DNA from: Dysgonomonadaceae bacterium PH5-43
Lineage (GTDB): Bacteria; Bacteroidota; Bacteroidia; Bacteroidales; Azobacteroidaceae
Direction of reading: 5' to 3'
NCBI GenBank assembly: GCA_029916745.1
Contig: JARXWK010000007.1
Coordinates: forward strand, 1 to 64,000
DNA: 64,000 nt
Shown: piece after piece, positions 46,196 to 59,212 of the stretch
How the letters are laid out: each line of letters opens with the position of its first letter
How positions within the stretch are numbered: position 1 is the stretch's first letter
Translations under genes and position numbers: made by a program
Notes under the pieces: generated by a model
What the model saw: only the letters and a program-made list of their open reading frames with translations
Databases searched by the model: none
What the model was told of the DNA's origin: nothing

Positions 46196-47188
46196 ATGGT
46201 AAGTTACAAAGAATTAGGCTTGGTAAATAGCCGTGAGCTTTTCAAAAAAGCATTTGAAGGAAAATACGCTATTCCTGCGTTTAACTTCAACAATATGGAA
46301 CAAATGCAAGCAATTATCCAGGCTTGTGTAGAAGAAAACTCTCCTGTTATTCTTCAGGTTTCAAGTGGAGCAAGGAAATATGCAAACCAAACTTTGTTGC
46401 GTTATATGGCTCAAGGTGCGGTTGAGTATGCAAAAGAATTAGGAAAGAATATTCCTATTGTTCTTCACTTAGACCACGGTAGCGACTTTGAGCTTTGCAA
46501 AAGTTGTATCGATATGGGATTCTCTTCTGTTATGATTGATGGTTCTCACCATTCTTATGACGAGAACGTAGAATTAACTCGTAAAGTGGTTGAATATGCA
46601 CACAAATACGATGTTACTGTAGAGGGTGAACTTGGTGTTTTGGCAGGAATTGAAGATGATGTAGTTGCTGAAGAGCACACTTATACTCAACCTGAAGAAG
46701 TAGAAGATTTCGTAACTAAAACAGGTGTTGATTCACTTGCTATCTCTATAGGTACTTCTCACGGTGCTAACAAATTCAAACCAGAACAATGTACTCGTGA
46801 TGAAAACGGAATCTTAGTTCCTCCTCCATTACGTTTCGATATCTTAGAAGGTGTTGAAAAAATGATACCTGGTTTCCCTATCGTATTACACGGAGCTTCT
46901 TCTGTTCCACAACAATATGTACAAACTATCAATAAATATGGTGGTGCATTGAAAGATGCTATCGGTATTCCTGAGTCTCAATTACGTCGTGCTGCAGAAT
47001 CAGCAGTATGTAAAATCAATATCGACTCTGACGGTCGTTTGGCAATGACAGCGGCTATCCGCGAAACTTACGCTGAACACCCAGAATGGTTCGACCCACG
47101 TCAATACTTAGGACCAGCTCGTGAAGAACTTAAGAAACTATACAAACACAAAGTTGTGAATGTATTAGGTTCGGCAGGTAAAGCTTGA
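46196..47188 (+). CDS. fba: Class II fructose-bisphosphate aldolase
   Basis: About 330 residues from MVSYKELGLVN. Class II, zinc-dependent aldolase that splits fructose 1,6-bisphosphate in glycolysis. Metal and substrate motifs: PAFNFNNMEQMQAI, VLHLDHGSDFE, MIDGSHHSYDENV, VEGELGVLAGIEDD, AISIGTSHGANKF, IVLHGASSVP. Codon use looks more biased than in neighbours (frequent CGT, TTC and GTT), fitting a highly expressed gene. It ends in a terminator. Confidence 0.97.
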   Translation: MVSYKELGLVNSRELFKKAFEGKYAIPAFNFNNMEQMQAIIQACVEENSPVILQVSSGARKYANQTLLRYMAQGAVEYAKELGKNIPIVLHLDHGSDFELCKSCIDMGFSSVMIDGSHHSYDENVELTRKVVEYAHKYDVTVEGELGVLAGIEDDVVAEEHTYTQPEEVEDFVTKTGVDSLAISIGTSHGANKFKPEQCTRDENGILVPPPLRFDILEGVEKMIPGFPIVLHGASSVPQQYVQTINKYGGALKDAIGIPESQLRRAAESAVCKINIDSDGRLAMTAAIRETYAEHPEWFDPRQYLGPAREELKKLYKHKVVNVLGSAGKA

Positions 47189-47205
47189 TAAGAGCCTGAA
47201 GAACT

Positions 47206-47243
47206 AAAAGGCGCGAAGCGGATATTGCTTTGCGCCTTTTTTA
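47206..47243. terminator. Terminator after fba
   Basis: Stem AAAAGGCGC.AAGC / GCTT.GCGCCTTTT with T tail; its complement also has a run, so it can end the M24 peptidase transcript from the other side. Confidence 0.85.
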
Positions 47244-47245
47244 TT

Positions 47246-48430
47246 TTACTTTAACTCAATAATATTTTCTTCGAATAGGGTTATCTTTTCCATTCCTGTT
47301 TCGGTAACTAAGAAAGTATTTTCTATTCCCACTGCACCTACATTTGGAAAAACAAACTTAGGCTCGAATGCTATTGTCATTCCCGCTTGAAGATTATCTT
47401 TTGAGCGACCCATAAGCACTGGCGGTTCGTTAATCTCTAAACCAACGCCGTGTCCCGAAAACTTAGCTTGTTGCACAGTTCCCATAAAGTTTTTACCAAA
47501 GCCTCGTTCTTCAGCCATTTCTAAACACCAGTTATAAATGTCGGTACAAGAAGTGCCAGGTTTGCAAGTCTCCATAAAACGGTTGTGCATTTCAATTGAT
47601 AAAAGATGAGCATCATAAACTTCATCGGGTAAATCTCCGTAAGAATAAACACGAGTCATATCGGTAAGGTAAGCAGTGAAGTTACCAGCGAAGTCAACCA
47701 TAATAGATTGTCCTAATTCTATAGTGTCTCCATTTGCTCCTATGGGTAAACAGGGGCTCATTCCTGCTCCGCCTAAGGCGAAATCGTAAGGTGAAGGTGT
47801 CTCTGCGTTGTTGCCTGCAAGAAGACTACCCATAAATATTTCCATATTATAACCGAAAGTTCTAAAGATGCCAAGTGAGCCTTTCATTCTCATAATTCGC
47901 TCTATTTCATATTGAAGTTCAATATCTCTCATACCTTTCTTAAAAATAGAAGGGATAAGACTATAAGCTTCGGAGTGTTGTTTGGCAGAGATACGCATTT
48001 GTTCTATTTCCCAAGGTGTTTTAGTCATTCTTGCCTTGCGAAGAATGGGAGTTGCATTGCCCGTTGTACTCGAATTAAAAACTTTCTCTAATCTTAGATA
48101 CTCGTTGTGAGTAATTTGGTCGGCTTCTAACAGTATAGATGTTGGTATTTTGTATCCTTCTTTTTTAATTAGGTCGGGAATATCTTCGGGTTTTCTTATG
48201 TAAATAATACGTTCCCCTTCTAAGTTAACAGGACGTTGAACAAACTCTATAGGTTCGCCGTCAGATGGAAGATAAACATAGCCAGCGAAAATCTTTCCTG
48301 TTAAGTAATAGATGTTGATGTTAGTAGAAACTAAGCACGCATCAATGCTTGTTTCTTTCATTATTGTTTGAACTTTGCTCCATCTCAGTTGTAAGTCTTT
48401 AGTTGGAGGAAATAGATTGCTGTTGTTCAT
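47246..48430 (-). CDS. M24 family (Xaa-Pro-type) aminopeptidase
   Basis: A 394-residue metallopeptidase. N-terminal creatinase-like domain (1-130, [22 protein letters not shown]), then the pita-bread catalytic domain with metal ligands in [31 protein letters not shown] and [11 protein letters not shown]; the last ligands lie in VGIENTFLV. It probably removes N-terminal residues before proline. The start overlaps the rmuC stop by four bases. Substrate range unknown. Confidence 0.9.
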   Translation of the reverse strand: MNNSNLFPPTKDLQLRWSKVQTIMKETSIDACLVSTNINIYYLTGKIFAGYVYLPSDGEPIEFVQRPVNLEGERIIYIRKPEDIPDLIKKEGYKIPTSILLEADQITHNEYLRLEKVFNSSTTGNATPILRKARMTKTPWEIEQMRISAKQHSEAYSLIPSIFKKGMRDIELQYEIERIMRMKGSLGIFRTFGYNMEIFMGSLLAGNNAETPSPYDFALGGAGMSPCLPIGANGDTIELGQSIMVDFAGNFTAYLTDMTRVYSYGDLPDEVYDAHLLSIEMHNRFMETCKPGTSCTDIYNWCLEMAEERGFGKNFMGTVQQAKFSGHGVGLEINEPPVLMGRSKDNLQAGMTIAFEPKFVFPNVGAVGIENTFLVTETGMEKITLFEENIIELK

Positions 48431-49662
48431 TGTTTTATTGATTTTTTTGTTTTAATACCTAATTCTTTTAGTTTCTCAGCTTGAGATATGAGATTGCCTT
48501 TTCCTTCTTTTAGTTGATTATATGCTTCGTTGTAACTCTTTTGAGCTTTATCTAAATAGACTCCTACAATATTTAGATTGTCTACAAATCCAACAAACTT
48601 ATCATAAAGAGCTGCGCCACGTTCGGCTATTTGTTGCGCATTACGATTTTGGTACTCTCGCTTCCATAAATCGGCAATAAGCTTTAGCGAAGCGATAAGG
48701 TTTGTGGGGCTAATCAACAATATTCTTTTGTTATAAGCATAATGCCATAGTTCTTGGTCGTATTGCATAGCCAGAAGATAGGCAGGTTCGTTGGGAATAA
48801 ACATCATAACAAAGTCGAGACTTGCAGCAAAGTCTTGATAATTCTTTCGGCTAAGTTCGTCGATATGTCGTTTTACCGACTTGATATGATTGATGATTTC
48901 ATCTTTTTGTATATTGATTTCGTCAGTTGCTATATATCGAGAGTAAGCAGTTAACGATACCTTTGAGTCTATAATTACTTTGCGATTGTCGGGATAAGAA
49001 ACAATAACGTCGGGTTGCATTTTGTTTCCGTCGCTATTCTTAAGGTAATTGCCATTGCCGTCTTTGAGATACTCCTGAGTAAAGTATTCTCGATCTTTAA
49101 CTAATCCCGACTTTTCTAATATGTTTTCAAGAATCATTTGTCCCCAATCACCTTGTGTTTTAGAATTTCCTTGAAGAGCTTTTGTTAAGTTATTGGCTTC
49201 TTCGCTCACTCTCTGATTAAGACTTACCAAGCGTTCAACCTCTTTGCCGAGTGAGAAGCGTTCTTTCGATTCTTTATCGTACACCTCTTCAACTTTCTTT
49301 TTGAATCCTTCTATATTTTCGCCCAAAGGTTTAAGAATGTCGTTAAGATTATCTTTGTTTAGCTGAGTAAATTTATTAGATTTCTCTTCGAGAATCTTAT
49401 TTGCAATAACTTCAAACTCAAGATTGAGCTGTTTCCTTACCGTTTCGAGCTCTTCTTTTTGGTAATTTAGTTTCGAGTTAAGAAGTTTGTTTTCTGTTTG
49501 ATGTTCAATAATCGCTGTTTTTGTTGAACTAAGTTCTTCCGTAGTTTGTTTAAGTTGTTTCTTTAGATTGTCGTTTTCCTTTCTAAAGAAAAAGAAAATA
49601 AGAATAGCAATTAAACTGCCAGTGATTAAACCTATTAAAAGAAATATAATATCTGTATTCAT
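48427..49662 (-). CDS. rmuC: RmuC family DNA recombination protein
   Basis: About 411 residues from MNTDIIFLL at 49662. One N-terminal membrane helix (4-25), a long coiled coil (about 28-165), then the RmuC domain with [35 protein letters not shown] and [13 protein letters not shown]; the PD-(D/E)xK-like site is in the [11 protein letters not shown] region. RmuC limits inversions at short inverted repeats in E. coli, which is of interest next to the inverted elements here. A -7 box TACTTTTG on the minus strand (49689-49682) lies inside the longer possible frame. Confidence 0.92.
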   Translation of the reverse strand: MNTDIIFLLIGLITGSLIAILIFFFFRKENDNLKKQLKQTTEELSSTKTAIIEHQTENKLLNSKLNYQKEELETVRKQLNLEFEVIANKILEEKSNKFTQLNKDNLNDILKPLGENIEGFKKKVEEVYDKESKERFSLGKEVERLVSLNQRVSEEANNLTKALQGNSKTQGDWGQMILENILEKSGLVKDREYFTQEYLKDGNGNYLKNSDGNKMQPDVIVSYPDNRKVIIDSKVSLTAYSRYIATDEINIQKDEIINHIKSVKRHIDELSRKNYQDFAASLDFVMMFIPNEPAYLLAMQYDQELWHYAYNKRILLISPTNLIASLKLIADLWKREYQNRNAQQIAERGAALYDKFVGFVDNLNIVGVYLDKAQKSYNEAYNQLKEGKGNLISQAEKLKELGIKTKKSIKQ

Positions 49663-49738
49663 TGTTGGTAATATTATCCCACAAAAGTACAGAAAATTTG
49701 TGTAAGTTTGTAGGGTAATTAAAGCGAGCATCAATGTT

Positions 49739-51043
49739 ATGGTATTAATATATTTTTCAGGAAATAAAACAAGTAGACTTAGATACATCGCCAAACATAT
49801 ATTTAATAATGTATTGGGGGTAGAGTTTGATGTTACTGATAATAAGAAGATATATTCGGAACATAAAGGTGTTTTGGTTAATTATTCCGATGAAAAAGAG
49901 TTGCCAGGCATACAAATCACACCGAACGGACTGTTGTCTGAAAGTAATGTTAGCAAACAAGCCGACTTGCATATCTCTAAATGGAAGGATATGTTTGTCT
50001 TTTTCGCTAACGATAAAGGATTGATTCCTTTTGATTTGTTTGCGGCTTCGTTTTATTTGTTGACCCTTTATGAGGAGCATTTCCCAGAGAAACTTGACGA
50101 ACACGGGCGATTTCGTCATATAGAATCGTTGCTTTACAAAAACAATGTATTAGAAAAACCTATTGTCGACCGATGGGCTTACGCTCTTAAAGATGTGTTT
50201 GAACAACAAGGTTATGATGTCTCAGGTTTTAAGTTGAGGCAATTCAGAATGATTAATACTTTTGATATTGATCATCCGTTTTTATATCGCAACAAAGGAC
50301 TTGTAAAGAATGTGGGTGGTGTGGTTAAAGACTTGCTAAAGAGGAATTTTGCAGCACTAAAAAGACGTGCTTTAGTGCAAGTTCATATTAAAGAAGACCC
50401 TTATTTTGAAGCCTTGAAAATGATTTGTGAAACCCATATGGGGCAAAATAAGCCTTATTACCTATTTGTTTTGCTGGGCGAAAGAGGAAAGTATGGAAGA
50501 ACAACGCTTTATTCTGTAAAAAGATATTACGACTACATAAAAACCTTGAAGAACGTAACGATAGGTTTGCATCCTTCGTATAAAACGTTTCGTAATTTGG
50601 AACAGTTGATGAAGGAGAAAATAAAACTCGAAAAGATTTTAGGCTATAAAGTTGGGTCTTCTCGTCAGCACTTCTTAAGAATGCAAAGCCCCGAAACCTT
50701 TCAAGAATTAAATTTGGCAGGAATAAAAGAGGACTTTTCTTTAGCTTTTGCGCACGCTCCAGGCTTTAGGTCGGGAACGGCAATACCTTATAATTTCTAT
50801 GATATAAGAAAAGATGAAGAAACGCAACTGTTTGTGCGACCAACTGTAATGATGGATTCAACATTGATAGTGCATCAAAAGCTTACTCCTCAACAAGGGT
50901 TTGCAAAGATAAGTCAATTGATAGAGGAATGTAAGAAGTCGGGGGGCGATTATCTTGGTTTATGGCACAACTCCAACCTTGCAGGCTCGAAAAAAGACAA
51001 CCCTTGGATAGAAGTTTTTGAGAGTTTTGTATCGCAACTTTAA
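49739..51043 (+). CDS. Polysaccharide deacetylase-like protein
   Basis: A 434-residue cytoplasmic-looking protein. The second half has altered NodB-type motifs: [13 protein letters not shown] (metal Asp/His in place of TFDD), [11 protein letters not shown], a conserved Arg region [10 protein letters not shown], and LGLWHNSNL near the end. The first 120 residues form a separate alpha/beta domain. Bacteroidales genomes commonly carry this family. It may deacetylate an envelope polymer, but it has no signal peptide. A -7 box TAAGTTTG is at 49703-49710; it is divergent from rmuC. Confidence 0.75.
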   Translation: MVLIYFSGNKTSRLRYIAKHIFNNVLGVEFDVTDNKKIYSEHKGVLVNYSDEKELPGIQITPNGLLSESNVSKQADLHISKWKDMFVFFANDKGLIPFDLFAASFYLLTLYEEHFPEKLDEHGRFRHIESLLYKNNVLEKPIVDRWAYALKDVFEQQGYDVSGFKLRQFRMINTFDIDHPFLYRNKGLVKNVGGVVKDLLKRNFAALKRRALVQVHIKEDPYFEALKMICETHMGQNKPYYLFVLLGERGKYGRTTLYSVKRYYDYIKTLKNVTIGLHPSYKTFRNLEQLMKEKIKLEKILGYKVGSSRQHFLRMQSPETFQELNLAGIKEDFSLAFAHAPGFRSGTAIPYNFYDIRKDEETQLFVRPTVMMDSTLIVHQKLTPQQGFAKISQLIEECKKSGGDYLGLWHNSNLAGSKKDNPWIEVFESFVSQL

Positions 51044-51120
51044 CTCTATTTTACTATGTTTAACTGTTTGTATTTTTACTCAAACTGTGCATTTTAGTAC
51101 ATACACCAACTTTTTGCGCT

Positions 51121-51228
51121 AACTCAGTGTGTTTCGGGTCGAAACTCAGTGTCTTTTATAAAAAACAAAGTGAGTTTCTGTTCGGAAAATACAGAGATTT
51201 TTCTCTAACACACAGAGGTTTTCCCATT
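51121..51228. repeat. Degenerate CTCAGTGT-type short repeats, copy 2
   Basis: Several variants of AACTCAGTGT and its inverse, including GAGATTTTTCTCTAACACAC, which matches GAGATTTTTCTATAACTCAC in copy 1 (169-188). They follow the hairpin of the composite element on the minus strand. The 77-base stretch before them (51044-51120) shows nothing recognisable. Confidence 0.5.
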
Positions 51229-51282
51229 ATAAAACACAAATGCCGCTTAGAAATAGTCCTAAGCGGCATTTGTGTTGTTTTG
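51229..51282 (-). ncRNA. Putative very short hairpin RNA, copy 2
   Basis: The promoter on the minus strand at 51319-51289 would start a transcript near 51282 that folds at once into a perfect 18-pair stem (51259-51276 with 51233-51250) with an eight-base loop, then TTTTAT. The stem sequence differs from copy 1, but position and size are kept. It may also terminate either flanking gene. An RNA product is inferred only. Confidence 0.35.
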
Positions 51283-51288
51283 CTTATG

Positions 51289-51319
51289 CAAAGATACAAT
51301 ATAGAAAGACGTTTGTCAA
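51289..51319 (-). promoter_or_regulatory. Promoter of the composite element, copy 2
   Basis: On the minus strand TTG (51319-51317) and TATCTTTG (51296-51289) with a 20-base spacer, as in copy 1 at 18-48. The shared block starts CTTGACAAACG in both. It points away from the gene that ends at 51387. Confidence 0.6.
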
Positions 51320-51386
51320 GTGCTGGTTAACATTCGTTTGCAAACGTAAATGCTGAAATGTTGAGAGTAGGGAGATAATGCTTGTT

Positions 51387-52148
51387 CTAATTTTTCTCAA
51401 TGAGGTACTTCCAAAAGCGTTTAGGCATATTTTGCCGTTGCAACCTAAGATTTTTTCGCTCATTGATAGTAACGGCTTTCAGATAATCTTTCCAAAGAGC
51501 TTGAAAGGCGCGTTCGTCTTCGTCTTGTTGTTCTTGGTTTAGCTTGCCAGATAGTATAGAAACAGGCAGCTTGTCGAAGTTTACGGTTTCTACAGAGTCG
51601 AGGTTGTAGTACAGACCGTAATTTCTTTTAGTATCGTAGATAATCCAAGGCTGGTCGGCGTATCGCTCCTTGAAAAAGTCGGAGCAAATAGGAAGAACGT
51701 TACATTTAGGATCCATAACGGCAAAGAATATTCCATCGGCAGTCTTTTGAAAACGAACAAATTGTTTAAGTCTGTTAGCTTCATTGCACACGGTTTTGTA
51801 AACTTTAGAAAGCCGAAGCACGTCATCGTCGGCGAAATTAAGTTCAATGCTTACTTTGTGTAAAAAACATTTCCTCATATAGTTGAATATATTTGTTTCC
51901 GTGTTGTCTATTTCCGACAAGAAACAAAAGTAAAGCATTTGCAGAGCCGACTTCGATAGCTTATTTCTTAATCCATTAAACACTCTGTTCGACCTATCGT
52001 CGGAAGTTGTTACTTGATGAAACTCGGAGAATAAAGGCAAATCAGCATCTTCGGCTAATACACAATCGGGAGTTTCTTTCCTTTCGAAACTATCGAATAC
52101 GCAACAAAGTAACCCTTCAAACGATTTGTCGTAGATATAATACAGCAT
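51387..52148 (-). CDS. TIGR03915-type protein (putative DNA repair partner)
   Basis: A 253-residue protein starting MLYYIYDKSFEGLLCCVFD, which together with its position next to the radical SAM gene identifies the family annotated as a probable DNA-metabolism protein (TIGR03915, related to DUF4130). The motif ILSGKLNQEQQDEDERAFQALWKDYLKAV is conserved-looking near the C-terminus. It begins six bases after the radical SAM gene on the same strand. The activity is not known; the pair almost always travels together. Confidence 0.85.
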   Translation of the reverse strand: MLYYIYDKSFEGLLCCVFDSFERKETPDCVLAEDADLPLFSEFHQVTTSDDRSNRVFNGLRNKLSKSALQMLYFCFLSEIDNTETNIFNYMRKCFLHKVSIELNFADDDVLRLSKVYKTVCNEANRLKQFVRFQKTADGIFFAVMDPKCNVLPICSDFFKERYADQPWIIYDTKRNYGLYYNLDSVETVNFDKLPVSILSGKLNQEQQDEDERAFQALWKDYLKAVTINERKNLRLQRQNMPKRFWKYLIEKN

Positions 52149-52154
52149 AAGACT

Positions 52155-53417
52155 TTAATCTTCAAAATTTATTTTTAGTTGTCGGTCGTCTTCTTTTTTG
52201 CGAGCAGGAAGAGTTAGTATTCGTCTTAGGTATTCGGGCTTAGCTTCTTGCACAGTAAAGTGAGATGCAAGTTCGTTGCAGGTAATAAAATATCTTGCAC
52301 GCTTCATTACAACTCCCATTTTACGGAGATGTTCAGAGTTTAATCGTCCGTATCGGCGAGAAGATACAATTAGTTGAGCCGATTTGGTGCCTATGCCGGG
52401 TATTCTTAAAATCATTTCGTAATCGGCGGTATTAACATCAATGGGGAAAACGTGTGGGTTGCGTAAAGCCCACGATAACTTCGGATCTATTTCTAACTCA
52501 AGGTTAGGGTGAATGTCATTAACAATTTCATCAACCTTAAAGTGATAAAACCTCATTAGCCAATCAGCTTGGTATAATCTGTTTTCTCTAACCAAAGGAG
52601 GCGCACTCAAAGCAGGCAAACGAGTGTCGTATTTATTTATATGAATGTACCCCGAATAATATACCCGCTTCATAGCTGGGCGTTGATACATCGAATTAGC
52701 AAGATTAAGTATCTTTTTGTCGTTGTCGGCACTTGCACCAATAATCATCTGAGTGCTTTGTCCTGAAGGCGAAAACTTCGGAGCGTGTCTGTACTTTTGT
52801 TTATCTTCTTTACTCTGTAGAAATCCTTGTTGTATGTAGTGCATAGGTTTGTATACACTCTGATAGTCTTTTTCTGGCGCAATGATTTTCAGACTCTCTT
52901 CCGAAGGCATTTCAATATTACAACTTAAGCGGTCGGCATAAAGTCCTGCTTCCGTAATAAGTTCGCGGCTTGCTCCAGGTATACTCTTTAAATGAATATA
53001 CCCATTGTATCTGTGAATATTTCTCAAATCTTTGGCAACCCTAACGAGTCGCTCCATCGTGTAGTCGGCATTTCTAACAACTCCAGAACTAAGAAACAGC
53101 CCTTCAATGTAGTTTCTTCTGTAAAACTCTATTGTTAGTTCTACGAGTTCAGAAACACTGAATGTGGCTCTGGGTATATCGTTGCTTCTTCTATTTATAC
53201 AATACCCGCAATCGTACATACAATTATTGGTAAGCATAACTTTAAGGAGTGAAACGCATCGTCCATCTTCTGTAAAGCTATGACAAATACCCCAACCTTC
53301 GGCGGTGCCTAAGGCTTTCCCCTTGTTGCCTCTGCTTGTTCCGCTCGAAGCGCACGATACGTCGAACTTGGCAGCTTCTGCAAGAGTTTTTAGTTTGTCG
53401 AATATTTTTGGGTTCAT
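52155..53417 (-). CDS. Putative DNA modification/repair radical SAM protein (TIGR03916 type)
   Basis: A 420-residue enzyme with the radical SAM cluster CMYDCGYC (about 67-74; CxxxCxxC), a TIM-barrel middle with GLFLSSGVVRNADYTMER, and a C-terminal helix-hairpin-helix (ILRIPGIGTKSAQLIVSSRR) that suggests DNA binding. This matches the putative DNA modification/repair family TIGR03916, partner of the gene downstream. A -7 box TACTTTTG lies on the minus strand at 53452-53445. Substrate and chemistry are unproven. Confidence 0.9.
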   Translation of the reverse strand: MNPKIFDKLKTLAEAAKFDVSCASSGTSRGNKGKALGTAEGWGICHSFTEDGRCVSLLKVMLTNNCMYDCGYCINRRSNDIPRATFSVSELVELTIEFYRRNYIEGLFLSSGVVRNADYTMERLVRVAKDLRNIHRYNGYIHLKSIPGASRELITEAGLYADRLSCNIEMPSEESLKIIAPEKDYQSVYKPMHYIQQGFLQSKEDKQKYRHAPKFSPSGQSTQMIIGASADNDKKILNLANSMYQRPAMKRVYYSGYIHINKYDTRLPALSAPPLVRENRLYQADWLMRFYHFKVDEIVNDIHPNLELEIDPKLSWALRNPHVFPIDVNTADYEMILRIPGIGTKSAQLIVSSRRYGRLNSEHLRKMGVVMKRARYFITCNELASHFTVQEAKPEYLRRILTLPARKKEDDRQLKINFED

Positions 53418-53540
53418 TAATTGAAGTACTTATCTTTCGAGTAACAAAAGTAAGAGTTATAGATGATAAATTCAATAATTATTTCTATTTTTGTAGTTCT
53501 TAATTATGTTTGAGAAATATTGTAACTTAAAATATAAAAC

Positions 53541-54458
53541 ATGAAAGTCCTTATTGCAACAGAGAAACCTTTTGCGGCAGAAGCAGTAACAGGTATTAGT
53601 CGTGTGTTTGAGAAAGCAGGAATAGAAGTGTCTCTCCTTGAAAAGTACACAAGCAAAGAACAATTGTTAGATGCAGTTAAAGATGTAAATGCTATTATTA
53701 TCCGTAGTGATATAATAGATGCCGAAGTATTGTCGGTCGCTAAAGAACTTAAAATTGTTGTAAGAGCAGGGGCTGGTTATGATAATGTAGATCTTGATGC
53801 TGCCACAGTTAATAATGTGGTTGTGATGAATACTCCAGGGCAAAACTCTAACGCTGTTGCAGAACTTGCTTTAGGAATGATGGTATATGCTGCTCGTAAC
53901 TTCTACGATGGTACATCAGGAACAGAGCTTAAAGGTAAAAAATTAGGTATTCACGCTTATGGTAATGTAGGGCGCAATGTGGCTCGTATAGCTAAAGGTT
54001 TCGGAATGGAAATATATGCTTACGATGCTTTTTGTCCTAAAGAAGTTATAGAGGCTGACGGAGTGGTAGCTCTTTCTTCTGCCGACGAACTTTATACTAC
54101 TTGTCAGTATGTTTCGTTGCATATCCCAGCAACAGCAGAAACAAAAAAATCTATTAATTACGAATTGTTGAACAAGATGCCTAAGAAAGGTGTTTTGATA
54201 AACACTGCCCGTAAAGAGGTTATAAACGAGGAAGAGTTGGTTAAACTTATGGAAGAGCGTCAAGACTTCAAGTATCTTACAGATATACCACCGGCAAATA
54301 TAGAAGAAATGAAAGAGAAATTTGCTAAAAGATTCTTCTCTACTCCTAAAAAGATGGGAGCGCAAACCGCTGAGGCAAATAATAATGCAGGTATTGCAGC
54401 CGCAAATCAGATAGTAGATTACTTGATTAACGGTAATACAAAATTCAAAGTAAATTAA
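53541..54458 (+). CDS. serA: D-3-phosphoglycerate dehydrogenase-like protein (short form)
   Basis: A 305-residue D-2-hydroxyacid dehydrogenase: NAD-binding motif LGIHAYGNVGRNVARIA (about 134-150), catalytic Arg in IIRSDIIDAEVL/VVRAGAGYDNVD region and LINTARKEVINEEEL. It lacks the ACT domain of enterobacterial SerA, as usual in Bacteroidales. The catalytic His-Glu region is less typical: the C-terminus has KMGAQTAEANNNAG where others read HIGAST. It most likely oxidises 3-phosphoglycerate to start serine synthesis, yet serC is not adjacent. Confidence 0.82.
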   Translation: MKVLIATEKPFAAEAVTGISRVFEKAGIEVSLLEKYTSKEQLLDAVKDVNAIIIRSDIIDAEVLSVAKELKIVVRAGAGYDNVDLDAATVNNVVVMNTPGQNSNAVAELALGMMVYAARNFYDGTSGTELKGKKLGIHAYGNVGRNVARIAKGFGMEIYAYDAFCPKEVIEADGVVALSSADELYTTCQYVSLHIPATAETKKSINYELLNKMPKKGVLINTARKEVINEEELVKLMEERQDFKYLTDIPPANIEEMKEKFAKRFFSTPKKMGAQTAEANNNAGIAAANQIVDYLINGNTKFKVN

Positions 54459-58505
<4,047 letters not shown>

Positions 58506-58557
58506 TATTCTTGAAAGCTAAGATTTGAATTGCGCTCGGCGTAATACATAAATTTAT

Positions 58558-58589
58558 AAGAGGGAGGTGCTTGCACTTCCCTCTTTTTT
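58558..58589 (+). terminator. Terminator after the beta-galactosidase gene
   Basis: Stem AAGAGGGAGGTGC / GCACTTCCCTCTT (one G-T pair) with loop TT and a T6 tail, 52 bases after the stop codon. Confidence 0.88.
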
Positions 58590-58608
58590 GCTGTATTTTT
58601 CTCCTTAA

Positions 58609-58905
58609 AATGCAAAGCTTCACTTAGGGTCTTCTCTCTACTAAGAGACCCCTCGTGTCTCTACTAAGAGAGGCGATGTCTCTCTACTAAGAACGACGGG
58701 GTGGTTCTACTAAGAGAGATTAGGCGGTTCTATAAAGAGCGGCATCGGGTCTCTACTAAGAAACACCTCGCCTATCTACTAAGAGAGAGGAGGGGTATCT
58801 ACTAAGAGCGACAGGGGGTATCTACTAAGAAGCTGCTCGCCTATTTAGTAACAAAGACAAGGGAGGCTCTAAAGATAGATAAGTGCTGTATAATAAGATA
58901 GGTAA
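58609..58905 (+). repeat. Dispersed tandem-hairpin array, copy R4
   Basis: Starts with AATGCAAAGCTTCACTTAGG and agrees with R1 at all but about two positions over the first 160 bases, then carries one additional 22-base unit (AGAGAGGAGGGGTATCTACT...) before the two agree again. About 12 units in all. It sits after the beta-galactosidase terminator and before the tRNA-Asn promoter; the remaining gap (58906-58990) is AT-rich without clear features. Confidence 0.9.
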
Positions 58906-58990
58906 GAAGGCTCTACGGGCTTTCTGTCTTTAGTTTGCTAAGTTTTCCCTCTGATGTAATGTTTTTTTTTATTAAAAAATGGATATATAT

Positions 58991-59021
58991 TTTGTTTATT
59001 CAGAAAATAATTATAATTTTG
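58991..59021 (+). promoter_or_regulatory. tRNA-Asn promoter
   Basis: TTTG at 58991-58994, 19-base spacer, TAATTTTG at 59014-59021, 30 bases ahead of the tRNA. Confidence 0.75.
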
Positions 59022-59050
59022 CAACGCATTTGAGAGAAATGCTAAAATAT

Positions 59051-59124
59051 TCTTCCTTAGCTCAGTTGGTTAGAGCATCTGACTGTTAATCAGAGGGTCC
59101 TTGGTTCAAGTCCAAGAGGGAGAG
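59051..59124 (+). tRNA. tRNA-Asn (anticodon GTT)
   Basis: A complete 74-base cloverleaf: acceptor TCTTCCT / AGGGAGA, D arm with AGTTGGTTA loop, anticodon stem TCTGA / TCAGA around CTGTTAA (anticodon 59085-59087), T arm CTTGG-TTCAAGT-CCAAG and discriminator G. The genome supplies only CA after it, not CCA, so the 3' end needs enzymatic completion. It has its own promoter and an 18-pair terminator three bases downstream. Confidence 0.96.
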
Positions 59125-59126
59125 CA

Positions 59127-59168
59127 AAAAGAGAGGTTTGTAAGTTGCTTACAAACCTCTCTTTTTTG
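59127..59168 (+). terminator. tRNA-Asn terminator
   Basis: Perfect 18-pair stem (59127-59144 with 59148-59165), loop of three, then T residues. It also faces the end of meaB. Confidence 0.9.
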
Positions 59169-59212
59169 TATCGTATATTATTTAGTTGTAAAGCCAAAAA
59201 ATAAAACTACAC

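Noticed and set aside
51127-51330. 67-residue frame across the second hairpin element
   Set aside because: It reads through the promoter, hairpin and repeats, and has no counterpart in copy 1.
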